A stretch of 64,000 nucleotides of DNA. Source: Pseudoalteromonas undina (lineage in GTDB: Bacteria; Pseudomonadota; Gammaproteobacteria; Enterobacterales; Alteromonadaceae). The stretch's first letter is position 1. Every line of letters starts with the position of its first letter. A program made the position numbers and the translations under genes. The stretch is from assembly GCF_000238275.3 (NCBI RefSeq), contig NZ_AHCF03000004.1, forward strand, positions 710,671 to 774,670. Direction: 5' to 3'. The notes under the pieces are model-generated. The model was not told the origin of the DNA and did no database searches. It saw nothing but the letters and a program-made list of their open reading frames with translations. This document shows positions 27,807 to 37,950 of this stretch, piece by piece.

Positions 27807-29414
27807 ATGAAATTATCTGGCTTATTCAAAATCAGCTTAGTGGCTACAGCAATGACACTTGCTGGTTGTGGTGGTGGAGATATTAACGTTACACCTACGA
27901 CAGTTGATAACAGTGTAGACAATTCAGTGACTAACCCAGGTGGTGATAATGGTGGCGATACATTAAGTTGCGCCACATACACATTAGATGGAGCTACATT
28001 TACAGGTGAAGCAGAAGGCGTAAACTGTTTATACAGCCAAGCATTTGCAAGTAATGCAAAAGAAATTACTAGCTCTTTTGTTATCCCTGCGCTAGATGAT
28101 GGCGGTGCCCATGTATTTGAAGGTGCTTTATTTATAGGTGACGATGTAGACACATCTACAGGCGCTACTATTGATGTTAATGGCCCAACATTGTCTATTG
28201 AAGCAGGCGCTACCATTGCGTTTACCAAGCCTGAGAGTTTTATTCGTATTGCTCGCGGTGCAAATATTGAAGCAATTGGTGAAGTAGATAAGCCAATTAT
28301 TTTCACAAGTATTAAAGAAGTTGATGGTGATGATTCAACAACCGCTCAAATTGGTGATTGGGGTGGCGTTCAGGTAAATGGACGTGGCCATTCTATTCGT
28401 TGTACAGCGACTGCTGCGGCACAAGATATGTGTAATCACTCAGCTGAAGGTATTGTATCTTATTACGGTGGTAATGACCCGCAAGATAGTAGCGGTATAT
28501 TAAAGCACATTGTTATTAAGTATGCAGGATTTGGCGTTGAAGGTGATGAGCTAAATGGTTTAACACTAAATGCTGTTGGCTCAGGCACAACCATTGATTA
28601 TGTTCATGTACATAATGGTTTTGATGATGGTATAGAGCTCTTTGGTGGTAGCGTTAACCTTAAACACATCGTTGTTACTGATACAGGCGATGATGGTATT
28701 GACTGGGATGAGGGTTGGAAAGGTTACGGACAGTACATTCTTGTACGTTCAAATGAATATGGAAATCATGGATTTGAAACAGATGGCGCAAAAGTAGATC
28801 CATTATCTGCAGACGCACAAGATTTAGTAACGACTGTTTCTAACCCAACTATTGCTAATGCAACCGTTGTTACTACTGGTGATCAAGGTGCTGAAGGGCG
28901 TCGTACTGGTGCCGGTATGGAAATGAAAGAATGGGGTAAAGCGCAATTAGCTAATATGTTGTTTGTAAACTCATCATCTGTAGATGGTGCTGGCTGTTTT
29001 GATTTATATAATGAAAAAGATAAATCAGGAGATGCCGGTGTGCATGCCAATGCAAACAACGGTGATATTGCATTTGTGAGTTCAATATTTGCGTGTGGTA
29101 AGAATTTTGAAGACGTAAACACTCCTTTAACAGGTGCGTTAGCAGGTTTTGATATCAATACCTGGTTTACTGGTGGCGAAAATAATCAGCTGATTGGTTT
29201 TGCTGATTTTGCAAATGTACTTGGTGCTGATGGTGTTTCAACTGCAGCAACTATTACAGATTCACAAGGTACTGCGGTAGCTACAACGGCGAAAGACATG
29301 AGTGAAGTTGACTCTTTCTTTACTAACGCAGGTTATATTGGTGCACTTAAAGAAGGTGAATCAAGTGAATGGGCTGATTTTGTAGCCGCATCTTTACAAC
29401 GCGCTAGTAATTAA
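27807..29414 (+). CDS. Beta-helix lipoprotein paired with a TonB-dependent receptor
   Basis: This is a 535-residue lipoprotein with lipobox LAGC (Cys21). A low-complexity Gly/Asp/Asn linker (about 22-52) leads into a right-handed beta-helix-like body with repeated short strands such as GLTLNAVGSG, DYVHVHNGFDDGIELFGGSVNLKHIVV and DDGIDWDEG. These Asp-rich turns might bind Ca2+ (inference). It lies 72 bases upstream of a large TonB-dependent receptor and downstream of the TonB2 operon, so I expect a surface protein that helps deliver a ligand to that receptor. The ligand is unknown; the possible Pho box hints at phosphate or organophosphate. Confidence 0.75.
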   Translation: MKLSGLFKISLVATAMTLAGCGGGDINVTPTTVDNSVDNSVTNPGGDNGGDTLSCATYTLDGATFTGEAEGVNCLYSQAFASNAKEITSSFVIPALDDGGAHVFEGALFIGDDVDTSTGATIDVNGPTLSIEAGATIAFTKPESFIRIARGANIEAIGEVDKPIIFTSIKEVDGDDSTTAQIGDWGGVQVNGRGHSIRCTATAAAQDMCNHSAEGIVSYYGGNDPQDSSGILKHIVIKYAGFGVEGDELNGLTLNAVGSGTTIDYVHVHNGFDDGIELFGGSVNLKHIVVTDTGDDGIDWDEGWKGYGQYILVRSNEYGNHGFETDGAKVDPLSADAQDLVTTVSNPTIANATVVTTGDQGAEGRRTGAGMEMKEWGKAQLANMLFVNSSSVDGAGCFDLYNEKDKSGDAGVHANANNGDIAFVSSIFACGKNFEDVNTPLTGALAGFDINTWFTGGENNQLIGFADFANVLGADGVSTAATITDSQGTAVATTAKDMSEVDSFFTNAGYIGALKEGESSEWADFVAASLQRASN

Positions 29415-29434
29415 TCTAGACCGGCTCTAATTAT

Positions 29435-29457
29435 AAGGCGCTATGGCGCCTTTTTTA
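29435..29457 (+). terminator. Terminator or attenuator between lipoprotein and receptor
   Basis: The stem AAGGCGC / GCGCCTT has a TATG loop, then TTTTTT. As the next gene has only a 30-base leader after it, partial read-through would set the lipoprotein to receptor ratio. Confidence 0.75.
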
Positions 29458-29486
29458 AGGGAATTTTAGGTTTAGAGGATATAAAT

Positions 29487-32210
29487 ATGAAACATCAAAA
29501 GCAGTTTAAAACTAATCTAATAACGTTATCTCTGCTCTCCCTTTTTTCTTCATTTAATTCTTTCGCTGAACAGGCACAAGAAATAATCAATGAAGAAGCG
29601 ATAGAAGAAGTTGTTGCAACAGGTACACGCCTTAAAGGCAGTGCTAGTGCCGTAATTGATGAACGTAAAAATCAGGCATTTGTTGCTGATATAATGGGTT
29701 CAGAGCAAATATCTAGAACGGGTGATAGCGATGCCGCTTCAGCACTTCGCCGTGTTACAGGCTTATCTTTAGTTAACGATAAGTTTATTTATGTACGCGG
29801 TTTAGGTGAGCGTTACTCAAGCGTGCGTTTAAATGGCGCAGTTGTTCCAAGCCCAGATCTGACCAGAAATGTAATACCACTTGATATTTTCCCATCAAGT
29901 ATTATTGAGTCTTTAGCTGTTCAAAAAGCCTATTCACCTAATATGCCTGCGGCTTTTGGTGGTGGTGACGTTAATATCAGGACGAAAAGCATTCCAAGTG
30001 ATACTTTATTTAAAGTTGAGATTGGTGCTAGCTATAAAGATACAAACGATGAAGGCTATACATACAATGGCGGCAGTGATGATTGGTTAGGTAAAGACGA
30101 TGGTACACGCGCCTTACCAGGAGCCGTTAAAACGGCGCTAAATACCTATATCAATGGCTTGTCTGATATCTCATACAGAAATATAAGAGATGTGGAGTCA
30201 AGACGTCAGGGGGCTGATATTGGTCAAGCAGCTGCAATAGACTTAAATAAAAGTTTATCAAAAGCACTACCAAGAGATTTTGGCTTAGAAAAAGAAAGCT
30301 TAAACCCTGATGCAGGCATTAAGGCTGTTTATGGCGACCGATTTGATAACTTATTTGGCCTAGACGGATCTTTTGGTTTCTTAGCATCAGTTGCTTATGA
30401 AAATGAATGGTCTAATGCAGAGAAGTTTAGCGCAGTACTTTCTTCTGTTGACGCATCTGAATCTGAATGTTCAAAAGATGACTTTACTTGTTACTCTGCC
30501 ACAGAGAAAGAAGTATCAACAAAGCATAATATAAAATTAAATAGCTCTCTAAATTTAGGTTATAAAATTGGCGGCCATGATTTAACAGCCACCTATATGA
30601 TGCTACGGGATACTGAAGATGAAGCTTCTGTTGCGCTTTATCAAGAGCCTTCAAAGTCATTAAGCATTGATGCTGGGCAATTACAGCGAAGCCACCTAAC
30701 CTCTTTTGAGGAACGTGAACTTGAAATACTTCAACTTCGTGGAATGCACAATTTAGAGTGGAGTTTTCTTGAAGGTGTTGGTGTAGATTGGCAATACACT
30801 GATTCAACAGCGACGACGAGTATACCTGGCGAGCTTGAAGTAACGGTGCGTGATGAGTACGCCGATGGCGAATATCAACGTACTTTTTATAATGGCAGTT
30901 TAGGTGGCAATCCTTATTTGTATCGATTTGTTGAGCTAGAAGACGATGTAGAAAACTGGGGCGTTAATGTTAACAAAGTTTTTTACTTTGATAACGCCGA
31001 AGTTGAAATCGCGGGCGGCGGCTATTTTGTTGAAAAAACGCGTGATTACCGCACAGACTTTTTTAACTATCGCTTCAGCCAAACACAGTCTTTAGACTTA
31101 GCACAAAGTGAAGAAGAAGCACTGTCAATTGGTAGCTTCTTTGCTAATGATGCTGTGATCGATTCAACGGATGTAGAGTTATTGTTTCAAGAACCTACAG
31201 CCGATGATTACCTAGCAGCGCAAATGATTGATGCTTATTACGGCTCTTTTGATATCACTTTTGCTCAAGATTGGCGTTTAAGTGGTGGTGTGCGTTACGA
31301 GGACTTCCGCCAAGTTGCTCTCGCTTTTTCTCGCTCAGCATTCGATCCTGCTTTATTGGCAGATAAATTAAGTGCAGATGCGATAAAACAAGCAAGTGTG
31401 ATGGAAGATGAGTATTTTACTTCATTATCTATGACATATAGTCAGCAGTCGTACCAAGTTCGTTTTGGCTATGGCAGCACGGTTGTTCGTCCTGATTTGC
31501 GTGAGCTAAGCCCTGTTCAATTCCAAGATCCGTTGACTGGTTATCGAACGCTTGGTAATCCATTTTTAGAATCTAGTTACCTAGATAACTTTGATGCACG
31601 TATCGAATTTTATATGGACAATGGTGATAACTACTCAGTTGGCGCATTCTATAAAGATATAGATAACCCAATCGAAGCATTATTAACCGAAAGTGACGGT
31701 CGTTTTACTCTGCAGTTTGATAATGCAGATACAGCTTATGTTTACGGTATAGAAGCTGAATGGTTAACTGAGTTGCATAGTGATTTACTAGGAGGTGCTT
31801 TTTTTACTTCTGGTAATTTAACGGTTAGTGATTCAGAAGTTGAAATTGCAGAAGAACAGCGCGCCGACCTTACAAATCTAAAGCGACGTATGACTGGCCA
31901 CTCAAAGTATGTTGCCAACCTACAATTGAATTACGATTCGCATGATGGCATGCATCAAGCTTCATTTATTTATAACGTATTTGGTGACCGTATTTTAGCT
32001 GCGGGTGTTAACAACTTTGATGACGCTTACGAACAACCTTTAAACTCGTTAGACATGGTTTATAGTTACTACCCAACGTTTAATACCACATTAACACTTA
32101 AAGTGAAGAATATGTTGGGACAAAACTTTGAAGTAGAACAAAATGATGTGTTAATTCGTTCTCAAGAAACGCCTAGAGAACTGAGCGTCAGCTTTAGCTA
32201 CGAGTTTTAA
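29487..32210 (+). CDS. TonB-dependent outer-membrane receptor
   Basis: This 907-residue receptor has a signal peptide (about 1-27), then a TonB box-like EEVVATGTRLKGS at about 40-52. The plug follows with ASALRRVTGLSLVNDKFIYVRGLGERYSSVRLNG and PAAFGGGDVNIRTKS. The barrel ends in the canonical FSYEF with terminal Phe. The plug style (short signature, RGLGERYSSVRLNG) is that of the large Alteromonadales/Xanthomonadales receptors, not of classical siderophore receptors. Together with the TonB2 operon and beta-helix lipoprotein it forms one functional unit. The substrate cannot be read from sequence. Confidence 0.9.
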   Translation: MKHQKQFKTNLITLSLLSLFSSFNSFAEQAQEIINEEAIEEVVATGTRLKGSASAVIDERKNQAFVADIMGSEQISRTGDSDAASALRRVTGLSLVNDKFIYVRGLGERYSSVRLNGAVVPSPDLTRNVIPLDIFPSSIIESLAVQKAYSPNMPAAFGGGDVNIRTKSIPSDTLFKVEIGASYKDTNDEGYTYNGGSDDWLGKDDGTRALPGAVKTALNTYINGLSDISYRNIRDVESRRQGADIGQAAAIDLNKSLSKALPRDFGLEKESLNPDAGIKAVYGDRFDNLFGLDGSFGFLASVAYENEWSNAEKFSAVLSSVDASESECSKDDFTCYSATEKEVSTKHNIKLNSSLNLGYKIGGHDLTATYMMLRDTEDEASVALYQEPSKSLSIDAGQLQRSHLTSFEERELEILQLRGMHNLEWSFLEGVGVDWQYTDSTATTSIPGELEVTVRDEYADGEYQRTFYNGSLGGNPYLYRFVELEDDVENWGVNVNKVFYFDNAEVEIAGGGYFVEKTRDYRTDFFNYRFSQTQSLDLAQSEEEALSIGSFFANDAVIDSTDVELLFQEPTADDYLAAQMIDAYYGSFDITFAQDWRLSGGVRYEDFRQVALAFSRSAFDPALLADKLSADAIKQASVMEDEYFTSLSMTYSQQSYQVRFGYGSTVVRPDLRELSPVQFQDPLTGYRTLGNPFLESSYLDNFDARIEFYMDNGDNYSVGAFYKDIDNPIEALLTESDGRFTLQFDNADTAYVYGIEAEWLTELHSDLLGGAFFTSGNLTVSDSEVEIAEEQRADLTNLKRRMTGHSKYVANLQLNYDSHDGMHQASFIYNVFGDRILAAGVNNFDDAYEQPLNSLDMVYSYYPTFNTTLTLKVKNMLGQNFEVEQNDVLIRSQETPRELSVSFSYEF

Positions 32211-32256
32211 GTAAAAGCCCAAGGATAGGATTTATAACAACGCCTAACTACTTATT

Positions 32257-32284
32257 AGCCCTGTATTTTGTACAGGGCTTTTTT
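32257..32284 (+). terminator. Terminator after the 907-residue receptor
   Basis: The stem AGCCCTGTA / TACAGGGCT has a 5-base loop, followed by TTTTTT. Confidence 0.85.
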
Positions 32285-32436
32285 ATGTGTATGAAAAATA
32301 TTTAAGTTACAGTTTATTGACTAGTTTTAGTGTGCTGGTGGTGTTAGCTTAAGGCTGTAAAAATTAAATCTCACGCAATGAATTTTTAATTTTTAATGTA
32401 TAGGCTCCTTTTATGAATCAAACAGTGGAACAAATA

Positions 32437-33552
32437 ATGAAAAAAGTAGGATTAGTCGGATGGCGCGGCATGGTAGGCTCAGTATTACTAGAGCGAATGA
32501 AACAACAACATGATTTTGCACATATCGACACCACCTTTTTCACCACCTCACAAGCAGGTCAGCTTGGCCCTGAGTTAGCAGGTCCAGCTAAACCGCTTTT
32601 AGATGCTAGTGATATTTCTGAACTTGCAAAAATGGACATTATTGTGACCTGTCAGGGTGGCGATTATACCAATGCGGTGTACCCCAAATTACGTGAATCG
32701 GGTTGGGATGGCTATTGGATAGATGCAGCCTCTGCGCTGCGTATGAGCGACGACAGTATTATCGTACTTGACCCTGTTAACAAAGATGTCATTGAACAAG
32801 GGCTTGAGCAAGGCGTTAAAACCTTTGTAGGTGGTAACTGCACTGTTTCACTTATGCTACTAGCACTGGGCGGTTTATTTGAGCACGACCTAATTGAATG
32901 GGTAAGCCCAATGACTTACCAAGCTGCGTCGGGCGCCGGTGCGCGAAATATGAAAGAGCTTATTGCCCAAATGGGGGCTATTCATGCAAGTGTCGCACAG
33001 CAATTAGATAATCCAAGTTCAGCTATTTTAGAAATTGATAAAATAGTCAGCGAAAAAATGGCATCGAGTGATTTGCCACAAGACCAATTTGGTGTGCCAC
33101 TGGCAGGTAGCTTAATCCCATGGATTGATGTGCCTATGCCAAGCGGTCAATCAAAAGAAGAATGGAAAGCGCAAGTAGAAGCCAACAAAATTTTAGGCTC
33201 ATCTAAACAGCCTGTGCCTATAGATGGTTTATGTGTACGTATTGGTGCAATGCGCTGTCATAGCCAAGCGATGACCATTAAACTACGTGAAGATATTAGT
33301 GTAGAAAAAATAGAAGAAATTTTAGCCTCGCACAATGAGTGGGTTAAAGTTATTCCTAATCAGCGCGACATTACCAGTACCGACTTAACTCCAGTTAAAG
33401 TAACCGGTACGCTGAGTATTCCTGTTGGCCGTATTCGTAAACTCGCTATGGGGCCAAAATACATTAGCGCCTTTACCGTGGGCGATCAGCTTTTATGGGG
33501 TGCAGCGGAGCCACTTCGCCGGATGTTACGAATTATTGTAGACGGTGAGTAA
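32437..33552 (+). CDS. asd: Aspartate-semialdehyde dehydrogenase
   Basis: This is 371 residues from the ATG at 32437 ([21 protein letters not shown]); an ATG at 32413 would add eight non-conserved residues. It reduces aspartyl phosphate to aspartate semialdehyde with NADPH for Lys, Met, Thr and diaminopimelate synthesis. The nucleotide-binding GWRGMVGS, the active Cys in VGGNCTVSL, and the later [11 protein letters not shown] with the catalytic His are visible. Length matches the E. coli-type enzyme (367). It stands alone. It is an essential cell-wall and amino-acid gene on this replicon. Confidence 0.95.
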   Translation: MKKVGLVGWRGMVGSVLLERMKQQHDFAHIDTTFFTTSQAGQLGPELAGPAKPLLDASDISELAKMDIIVTCQGGDYTNAVYPKLRESGWDGYWIDAASALRMSDDSIIVLDPVNKDVIEQGLEQGVKTFVGGNCTVSLMLLALGGLFEHDLIEWVSPMTYQAASGAGARNMKELIAQMGAIHASVAQQLDNPSSAILEIDKIVSEKMASSDLPQDQFGVPLAGSLIPWIDVPMPSGQSKEEWKAQVEANKILGSSKQPVPIDGLCVRIGAMRCHSQAMTIKLREDISVEKIEEILASHNEWVKVIPNQRDITSTDLTPVKVTGTLSIPVGRIRKLAMGPKYISAFTVGDQLLWGAAEPLRRMLRIIVDGE

Positions 33553-33688
33553 TTTTCTAGTTCATCAAGTTAAAGGGTTAGCTAATTGCTAACCTTTTTA
33601 TTGCCTCTTCGAAACATTCTCATATTATTTCTTGCTCAACCCCCTTAGCCACACTATATTCTTAAGAGTGTTTTTAGAGGTTAACTTC

Positions 33689-35647
33689 ATGAATATATCA
33701 AAAAAATTAAAGCTCTCCTTTGCATCTGCAATTGCCTTGCCGTTATTAATTATAGCTGCTTTAGTTATTTCCCAAACCAGAGAGCAAGCACTTGATAATT
33801 TTTCTCAGTTAAGTGAACGTGAAGCCCGCCAAGTTGATAATGCAATTACTATGTTTTTTGCTGAAATTGCTAAAAATGTGGACTACTTAGCCTCCCACCA
33901 AACGATTAAAAATGCCCGTGAAAACATAAAAACGCATATGAATGTTGGCACTAAGGTAATGCTTGATCACCCTAACCAAAGTCCTACGGAGCAAGCTGCT
34001 TACAGTTTATTTAATCATTTTGGTGAGACTCACCCTGGGCTTGCTTATATTTACATGGGGAATGAACAAGGTGGTTATATTCAATGGCCAATGGGAAACG
34101 TAAACGCCAATTATGATCCTCGTCAGCGCCCATGGTACAAAACAGCCAAACAAGCGAACGGTAAAACAACCCGTACTAATGCGTATTACTGGGCTGCTGA
34201 TGATTTAGTGATTGTGTCCACGGTTAAAGCTATTATTGATAACGGTGAATTAATTGGTGCTCAAGGGATGGATGTTTCATTGGGCGGGCTTACCGATATT
34301 ATTGCCGATATTAAATTAGGCGAAACAGGTTACTTAATGTTGATTGAAGACAGCGGCAGTGTGCTGGTGGATGTGAAACACCCAGATTACCGATTCAAAA
34401 ACCTAGCAGATATTGAGGGGGCTAAATACGCCGATTTAGCTAAAAATAGCAAAGGCCTGTTTGATGTAGATATTGATGGAAAACAGTATATGGCCAATAT
34501 TTATACGTCTCCCATTTTAGGTTGGAAGTTTATTGGGGTGGTAGAAAAGTCTGAGGTAATGAGTGCGGCCAATGCGATGGCGTACACCATTTTAATTATT
34601 AGCGCGATATTAATTGCCGTATTTGTTGCGATAGCGAGTTATATTTCTAAACTTATTTCTGCTCCAATTGTTGAGGTGAGCGATGGTTTAACTGAAATAT
34701 CGCAAGGCGGCGGTGATTTAACCCAGCGCTTAACAATAAAAACCAAAGATGAAACCGCTAAACTAGCCACCAGCTTTAACTTATTTTTAAATTTAATCAG
34801 TGAGCTGGTGAAGCAAATCAATGAATGCGCACAAAATGTTAGTAAAACCTCATCGCAAACATCATCACAAGCAGCTCAACTAACAAGCTCTACTAGCCAA
34901 CAACAACAAGCTTTAGAAATGGCGGCAACGGCTATTAATGAAATGGCTGCCACTGCTAATGAAGTGTCGAGTAGTTGTGCGAATGCGGCCGATTTAGCGG
35001 TTCAAACACAACAAGCATCAGATTTAGGGCAATCGGTTATTACTCAAACCGTAGAAAGTGTGGTGCAGCTCTGTGATGTAATAAATAATGCCTCAGCAGA
35101 CATTACTCAACTCGATACTGAAAGTGAAAATATTATGTCGATTTTGAGTGTTATTCGTGGCATTTCAGAGCAAACCAATTTATTAGCATTGAATGCTGCA
35201 ATTGAAGCTGCGCGAGCTGGTGAGCATGGGCGTGGTTTTGCAGTGGTTGCTGATGAAGTTCGTGCGTTATCGCAACGTACTGCAGAGTCGACCGAAGAAG
35301 TAGCATCGCAGCTTGATAAGTTACGCACGATGTCTTCTAAAGTCTCTAAAGACATGGAACGCAGCATAGAAACCACCAATAGAACTGTAGAACTTGCGCA
35401 TTCTGCGCAACAACAGTTTAGTGAGATCACGGCATCTATTGTTAATATTAGTGATTTAAATACGCAAATAGCCACCGCTGCTGAAGAGCAGCAACACGTC
35501 GCTGAAGACATCAATCGAAATGTGACAGAAATTAAAAACTCGGCTGATGAGGTGAGTGATATTGCTGTTAGCACCAGTGAGAATGGCAATGAAATGAGTC
35601 GTCTTTCATCGATATTAACTGATTTAGTAGGTAAGTTTAAAGTATAA
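33689..35647 (+). CDS. Methyl-accepting chemotaxis protein with dCache sensor
   Basis: This is 652 residues from the ATG at 33689 (AGAGG eight bases ahead). It has a first membrane helix at about 10-30, a periplasmic dCache domain at about 35-285 containing [11 protein letters not shown] and AQGMDVS, a second helix at about 290-315, a HAMP domain, and a signalling tip with [34 protein letters not shown]. It resembles the receptor at 18584 in plan but shares little in the sensor. No ligand can be assigned. It is followed by a hairpin. Confidence 0.93.
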   Translation: MNISKKLKLSFASAIALPLLIIAALVISQTREQALDNFSQLSEREARQVDNAITMFFAEIAKNVDYLASHQTIKNARENIKTHMNVGTKVMLDHPNQSPTEQAAYSLFNHFGETHPGLAYIYMGNEQGGYIQWPMGNVNANYDPRQRPWYKTAKQANGKTTRTNAYYWAADDLVIVSTVKAIIDNGELIGAQGMDVSLGGLTDIIADIKLGETGYLMLIEDSGSVLVDVKHPDYRFKNLADIEGAKYADLAKNSKGLFDVDIDGKQYMANIYTSPILGWKFIGVVEKSEVMSAANAMAYTILIISAILIAVFVAIASYISKLISAPIVEVSDGLTEISQGGGDLTQRLTIKTKDETAKLATSFNLFLNLISELVKQINECAQNVSKTSSQTSSQAAQLTSSTSQQQQALEMAATAINEMAATANEVSSSCANAADLAVQTQQASDLGQSVITQTVESVVQLCDVINNASADITQLDTESENIMSILSVIRGISEQTNLLALNAAIEAARAGEHGRGFAVVADEVRALSQRTAESTEEVASQLDKLRTMSSKVSKDMERSIETTNRTVELAHSAQQQFSEITASIVNISDLNTQIATAAEEQQHVAEDINRNVTEIKNSADEVSDIAVSTSENGNEMSRLSSILTDLVGKFKV

Positions 35648-35649
35648 AC

Positions 35650-35677
35650 AATAGGGCAAGTGCATACTTGCCCTATT
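35650..35677. terminator. Hairpin between convergent chemoreceptor and channel genes
   Basis: A perfect 12-bp stem AATAGGGCAAGT / ACTTGCCCTATT has a GCAT loop. There is no strong T-run on either side, so termination is likely but not certain. Confidence 0.65.
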
Positions 35678-35684
35678 CAATCTG

Positions 35685-36491
35685 CTACTTATTTTTGAGT
35701 AATTGTTTTAACTCTGCCAGTTGCGCCTTCAATTCGTTTACTTGGCCTTGGGTTGCGGGCAGTGAGTCTGTATCGGCTTGCTCTTCTCGTGCATTGCGAT
35801 GCTCTTCACTCATTACTTCTAAAATAGCCCCCACCATCATATTTAAGAATACAAATGCAGTTAAAAAGATAAAGGTTAAGTAAAAAATCCAACTTAATTT
35901 GTATACCGCCATGGTTTCGTACATCACGTCGGTCCAATCTTCGAAGGTGGCGATTCTAAACAAGGTAAGCATAGAAATAGAGACATCGCCCCACAGTACT
36001 GGGTTTATTTCAGCAAACAACATGCTACCTGTGGCAGCATAAATATAAAAAATCACAAACATTAGCAGCGCGATATAGCCCATTTGCGGGATGGCTTTTA
36101 TTAGTGAGTTCACTAATAAGCGCAGCTCTGGGATCATAGACACTAAACGTAGTACGCGGAAAATGCGTAGTAGTCGAGCAATAAAAATAGTCGAGCCTGC
36201 CGCAGGGTATAAACTACCTATCACTATAATGAAGTCAAATATGTTCCAGCCCTTGGAGAAAAAATCTTTGATCCCTTTACTGGCAATATAACGAATAACC
36301 AATTCGATCAAGAAAAACACTGTGATGCCTATATCCATCCAATGTAGAAATAGCTCAGCAGTAGGGTGTAATGAATAGGTATGTGCACCCACGGTCAGTG
36401 CAGAAACCACAATAACTGCAATAACAAATGATTGAAATAATTTACTTTTATCGATACGCTGGAACAGCTCTTGTAACTGCGACAACATCAT
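35685..36491 (-). CDS. Voltage-gated cation channel of the BacNav/BacCav type
   Basis: This 268-residue protein has six membrane helices. The S4 segment at about 106-115 carries four Arg at three-residue steps (ARLLRIFRVLRLV). The pore loop has the filter TFEDWTD at about 182-188, with S6 at about 200-226. A C-terminal coiled-coil (ELKAQLAELKQLL) would assemble the tetramer. Sodium-selective BacNav channels usually have TLESW followed by small residues; here acidic residues occupy the second and fifth places after Thr-x-Glu, as in calcium-selective variants. Ion choice is therefore an open question. It is convergent with the chemoreceptor. Confidence 0.9.
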   Translation of the reverse strand: MMLSQLQELFQRIDKSKLFQSFVIAVIVVSALTVGAHTYSLHPTAELFLHWMDIGITVFFLIELVIRYIASKGIKDFFSKGWNIFDFIIVIGSLYPAAGSTIFIARLLRIFRVLRLVSMIPELRLLVNSLIKAIPQMGYIALLMFVIFYIYAATGSMLFAEINPVLWGDVSISMLTLFRIATFEDWTDVMYETMAVYKLSWIFYLTFIFLTAFVFLNMMVGAILEVMSEEHRNAREEQADTDSLPATQGQVNELKAQLAELKQLLKNK

Positions 36492-36588
36492 AACGTGCCC
36501 TTAACGGTTATAAATATAAAACCAGTGCAATATACAGCAAAAGTAACGAAAATTAGTAGTTTTCCGGTGAAAATATAAGGAATTTTGA

Positions 36589-36795
36589 ATGTTAAATAAT
36601 AACTTAAAGTATCTACTTTCGTTATCTGTAATCGTAGTGTTAGCAGGGTGTAGCAGCGATAGCCGCTATCATGAAATTCAATCAGCCCGATTAGGTGAGT
36701 GCAGTCATATGGCCGACAAGGAATACCATGAATGTGTTAAACAACAACAAGACAGCTACAAAGAATTTAAAAAACAACAAATCGCCGAGCAGTAA
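36589..36795 (+). CDS. Small lipoprotein of unknown function
   Basis: This 68-residue protein has a signal peptide and lipobox LAGC (about 18-21), then a short charged domain with two more cysteines (GECSH, YHECVK) and a Lys/Gln-rich helical end. The cysteines may form a disulfide in the periplasm. It lies 6 bases before the next gene, so the two are probably cotranscribed. I do not recognise the family. Confidence 0.7.
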   Translation: MLNNNLKYLLSLSVIVVLAGCSSDSRYHEIQSARLGECSHMADKEYHECVKQQQDSYKEFKKQQIAEQ

Positions 36796-36801
36796 TAAAC
36801 C

Positions 36802-37089
36802 ATGACCAAAACCCAAAAGCAGCTAGATAAACGTATTCGTCAACAATTAACAATTGCTTGCGAGCAAATAAAAGATAACGTTGAGGGCTTTAGCTTTCTT
36901 ACTCACTCGGTTGATTTAAACAATTTACCTTCTAAGTTTACTGTAAGTTGTCATTTTATTGATGATATTGCACTAGAGCAGGCTAAACAAAATAACCAGC
37001 TAGATTACATTGTGCAGCTTATTTGTAATGCATTAGCTAGTTTAAATATTCATATAAAAAACAATGCTATTTCATTTCTTAAGCAGTAA
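36802..37089 (+). CDS. Conserved hypothetical protein, 95 aa
   Basis: This small soluble protein has a basic, helical N-terminus (KTQKQLDKRIRQQLTIACEQIKD), then a beta-rich stretch (GFSFLTHSVDLNNLPSKFTVSCHF) and a helical end. I do not recognise a characterised family. It has no signal peptide or membrane helix. Tight spacing after the lipoprotein gene (6 bases) supports it being real. Confidence 0.65.
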   Translation: MTKTQKQLDKRIRQQLTIACEQIKDNVEGFSFLTHSVDLNNLPSKFTVSCHFIDDIALEQAKQNNQLDYIVQLICNALASLNIHIKNNAISFLKQ

Positions 37090-37226
37090 AAATCGGTACT
37101 GTGTTTTTGTTTAATTATCTCTCATTTTAAGCTGTATTTGGCATTTATGGTCTTAGTAAAAGCTTTAATATGGAGAGATTCTATTAAGCAGGCTATAATC
37201 GCAAAAAATTGTAATAGAGATTAAAT

Positions 37227-37421
37227 ATGGCCGTTCCAACACGCTCGCAAATAACGCCAGGCACAGAGGTTAATATTGTGCTTAAACAAGATCAACGCAG
37301 TGGTACTTTAACCAATGGTATTGTGTCGCGTTTATTGACCAAGTCACCTAATCACCCGCACGGAATAAAAGTACAATTAGAAGACGGCCAAGTGGGTCGG
37401 GTAAAAGAGATCATTGCATGA
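37227..37421 (+). CDS. ywbE: YwbE family protein
   Basis: This 64-residue protein matches the YwbE/DUF2196 family through RSQITPGTEVNIVLKQDQRSGTLTNGIVSRLLT, SPNHPHGIKV and the end QVGRVKEI. It is likely a small beta-barrel. Its function is unknown, and the predicted structure suggests RNA or nucleic-acid binding in the cytoplasm (inference). The stop overlaps the next gene by four bases (ATGA). Confidence 0.85.
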   Translation: MAVPTRSQITPGTEVNIVLKQDQRSGTLTNGIVSRLLTKSPNHPHGIKVQLEDGQVGRVKEIIA

Positions 37422-37936
37422 GTGAGTTAACCTTAACTGATTTTTGGCGACTGGTTACAGTGGAAGATAAAACCGCAGAGCCTGACTCAGTCTGCCAATC
37501 GCTTAAGTCGACACTGAGTGACTTATCAGATGAGCAATTAATTGAATTTGATAAGCAGTTTAGTATTTGTATGCGTCAAAGTTATACCTGGGATTTATTT
37601 GGTGCCGCGTTTGTTATGGCGGGCTGTAATGATGAATATGGTTTTTCAGAATTTCGTTGTTGGTTAATTTCTCGTGGTGAAGCCGTATTTAAAGCTGCAC
37701 TAGAAAACCCAGATAGCCTCGCTCAGTGCACGCCGCTTTATTTTTTAAACGAGCAACCTTATCCGTATTTAGATGAGTATGACCTAATTGCAGGTTTGTT
37801 ATATGAAGAGCGTAACGACGATGAGTTACCCTTTATCCCATCAGGGCTTGACCAACCTAAAGGTAAGCGCTTTAAAGACAAACCTAAGTTTTTAAAACAA
37901 AATTACCCGCAATTATTTGCTAAGTATTGGCAATAA
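37418..37936 (+). CDS. DUF4240 domain protein
   Basis: This 172-residue cytoplasmic protein begins with TLTDFWRLVTV and contains the conserved WDLFGAAFVMAGCNDEYGFSEFRCWLISRGEAVF stretch of DUF4240. Members are uncharacterised and are scattered in bacteria, sometimes near toxins or defence genes; here the neighbour is ywbE, with a four-base overlap. No catalytic motif is evident. Confidence 0.82.
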   Translation: MSELTLTDFWRLVTVEDKTAEPDSVCQSLKSTLSDLSDEQLIEFDKQFSICMRQSYTWDLFGAAFVMAGCNDEYGFSEFRCWLISRGEAVFKAALENPDSLAQCTPLYFLNEQPYPYLDEYDLIAGLLYEERNDDELPFIPSGLDQPKGKRFKDKPKFLKQNYPQLFAKYWQ

Positions 37937-37950
37937 CTCAGCTTGTTATT

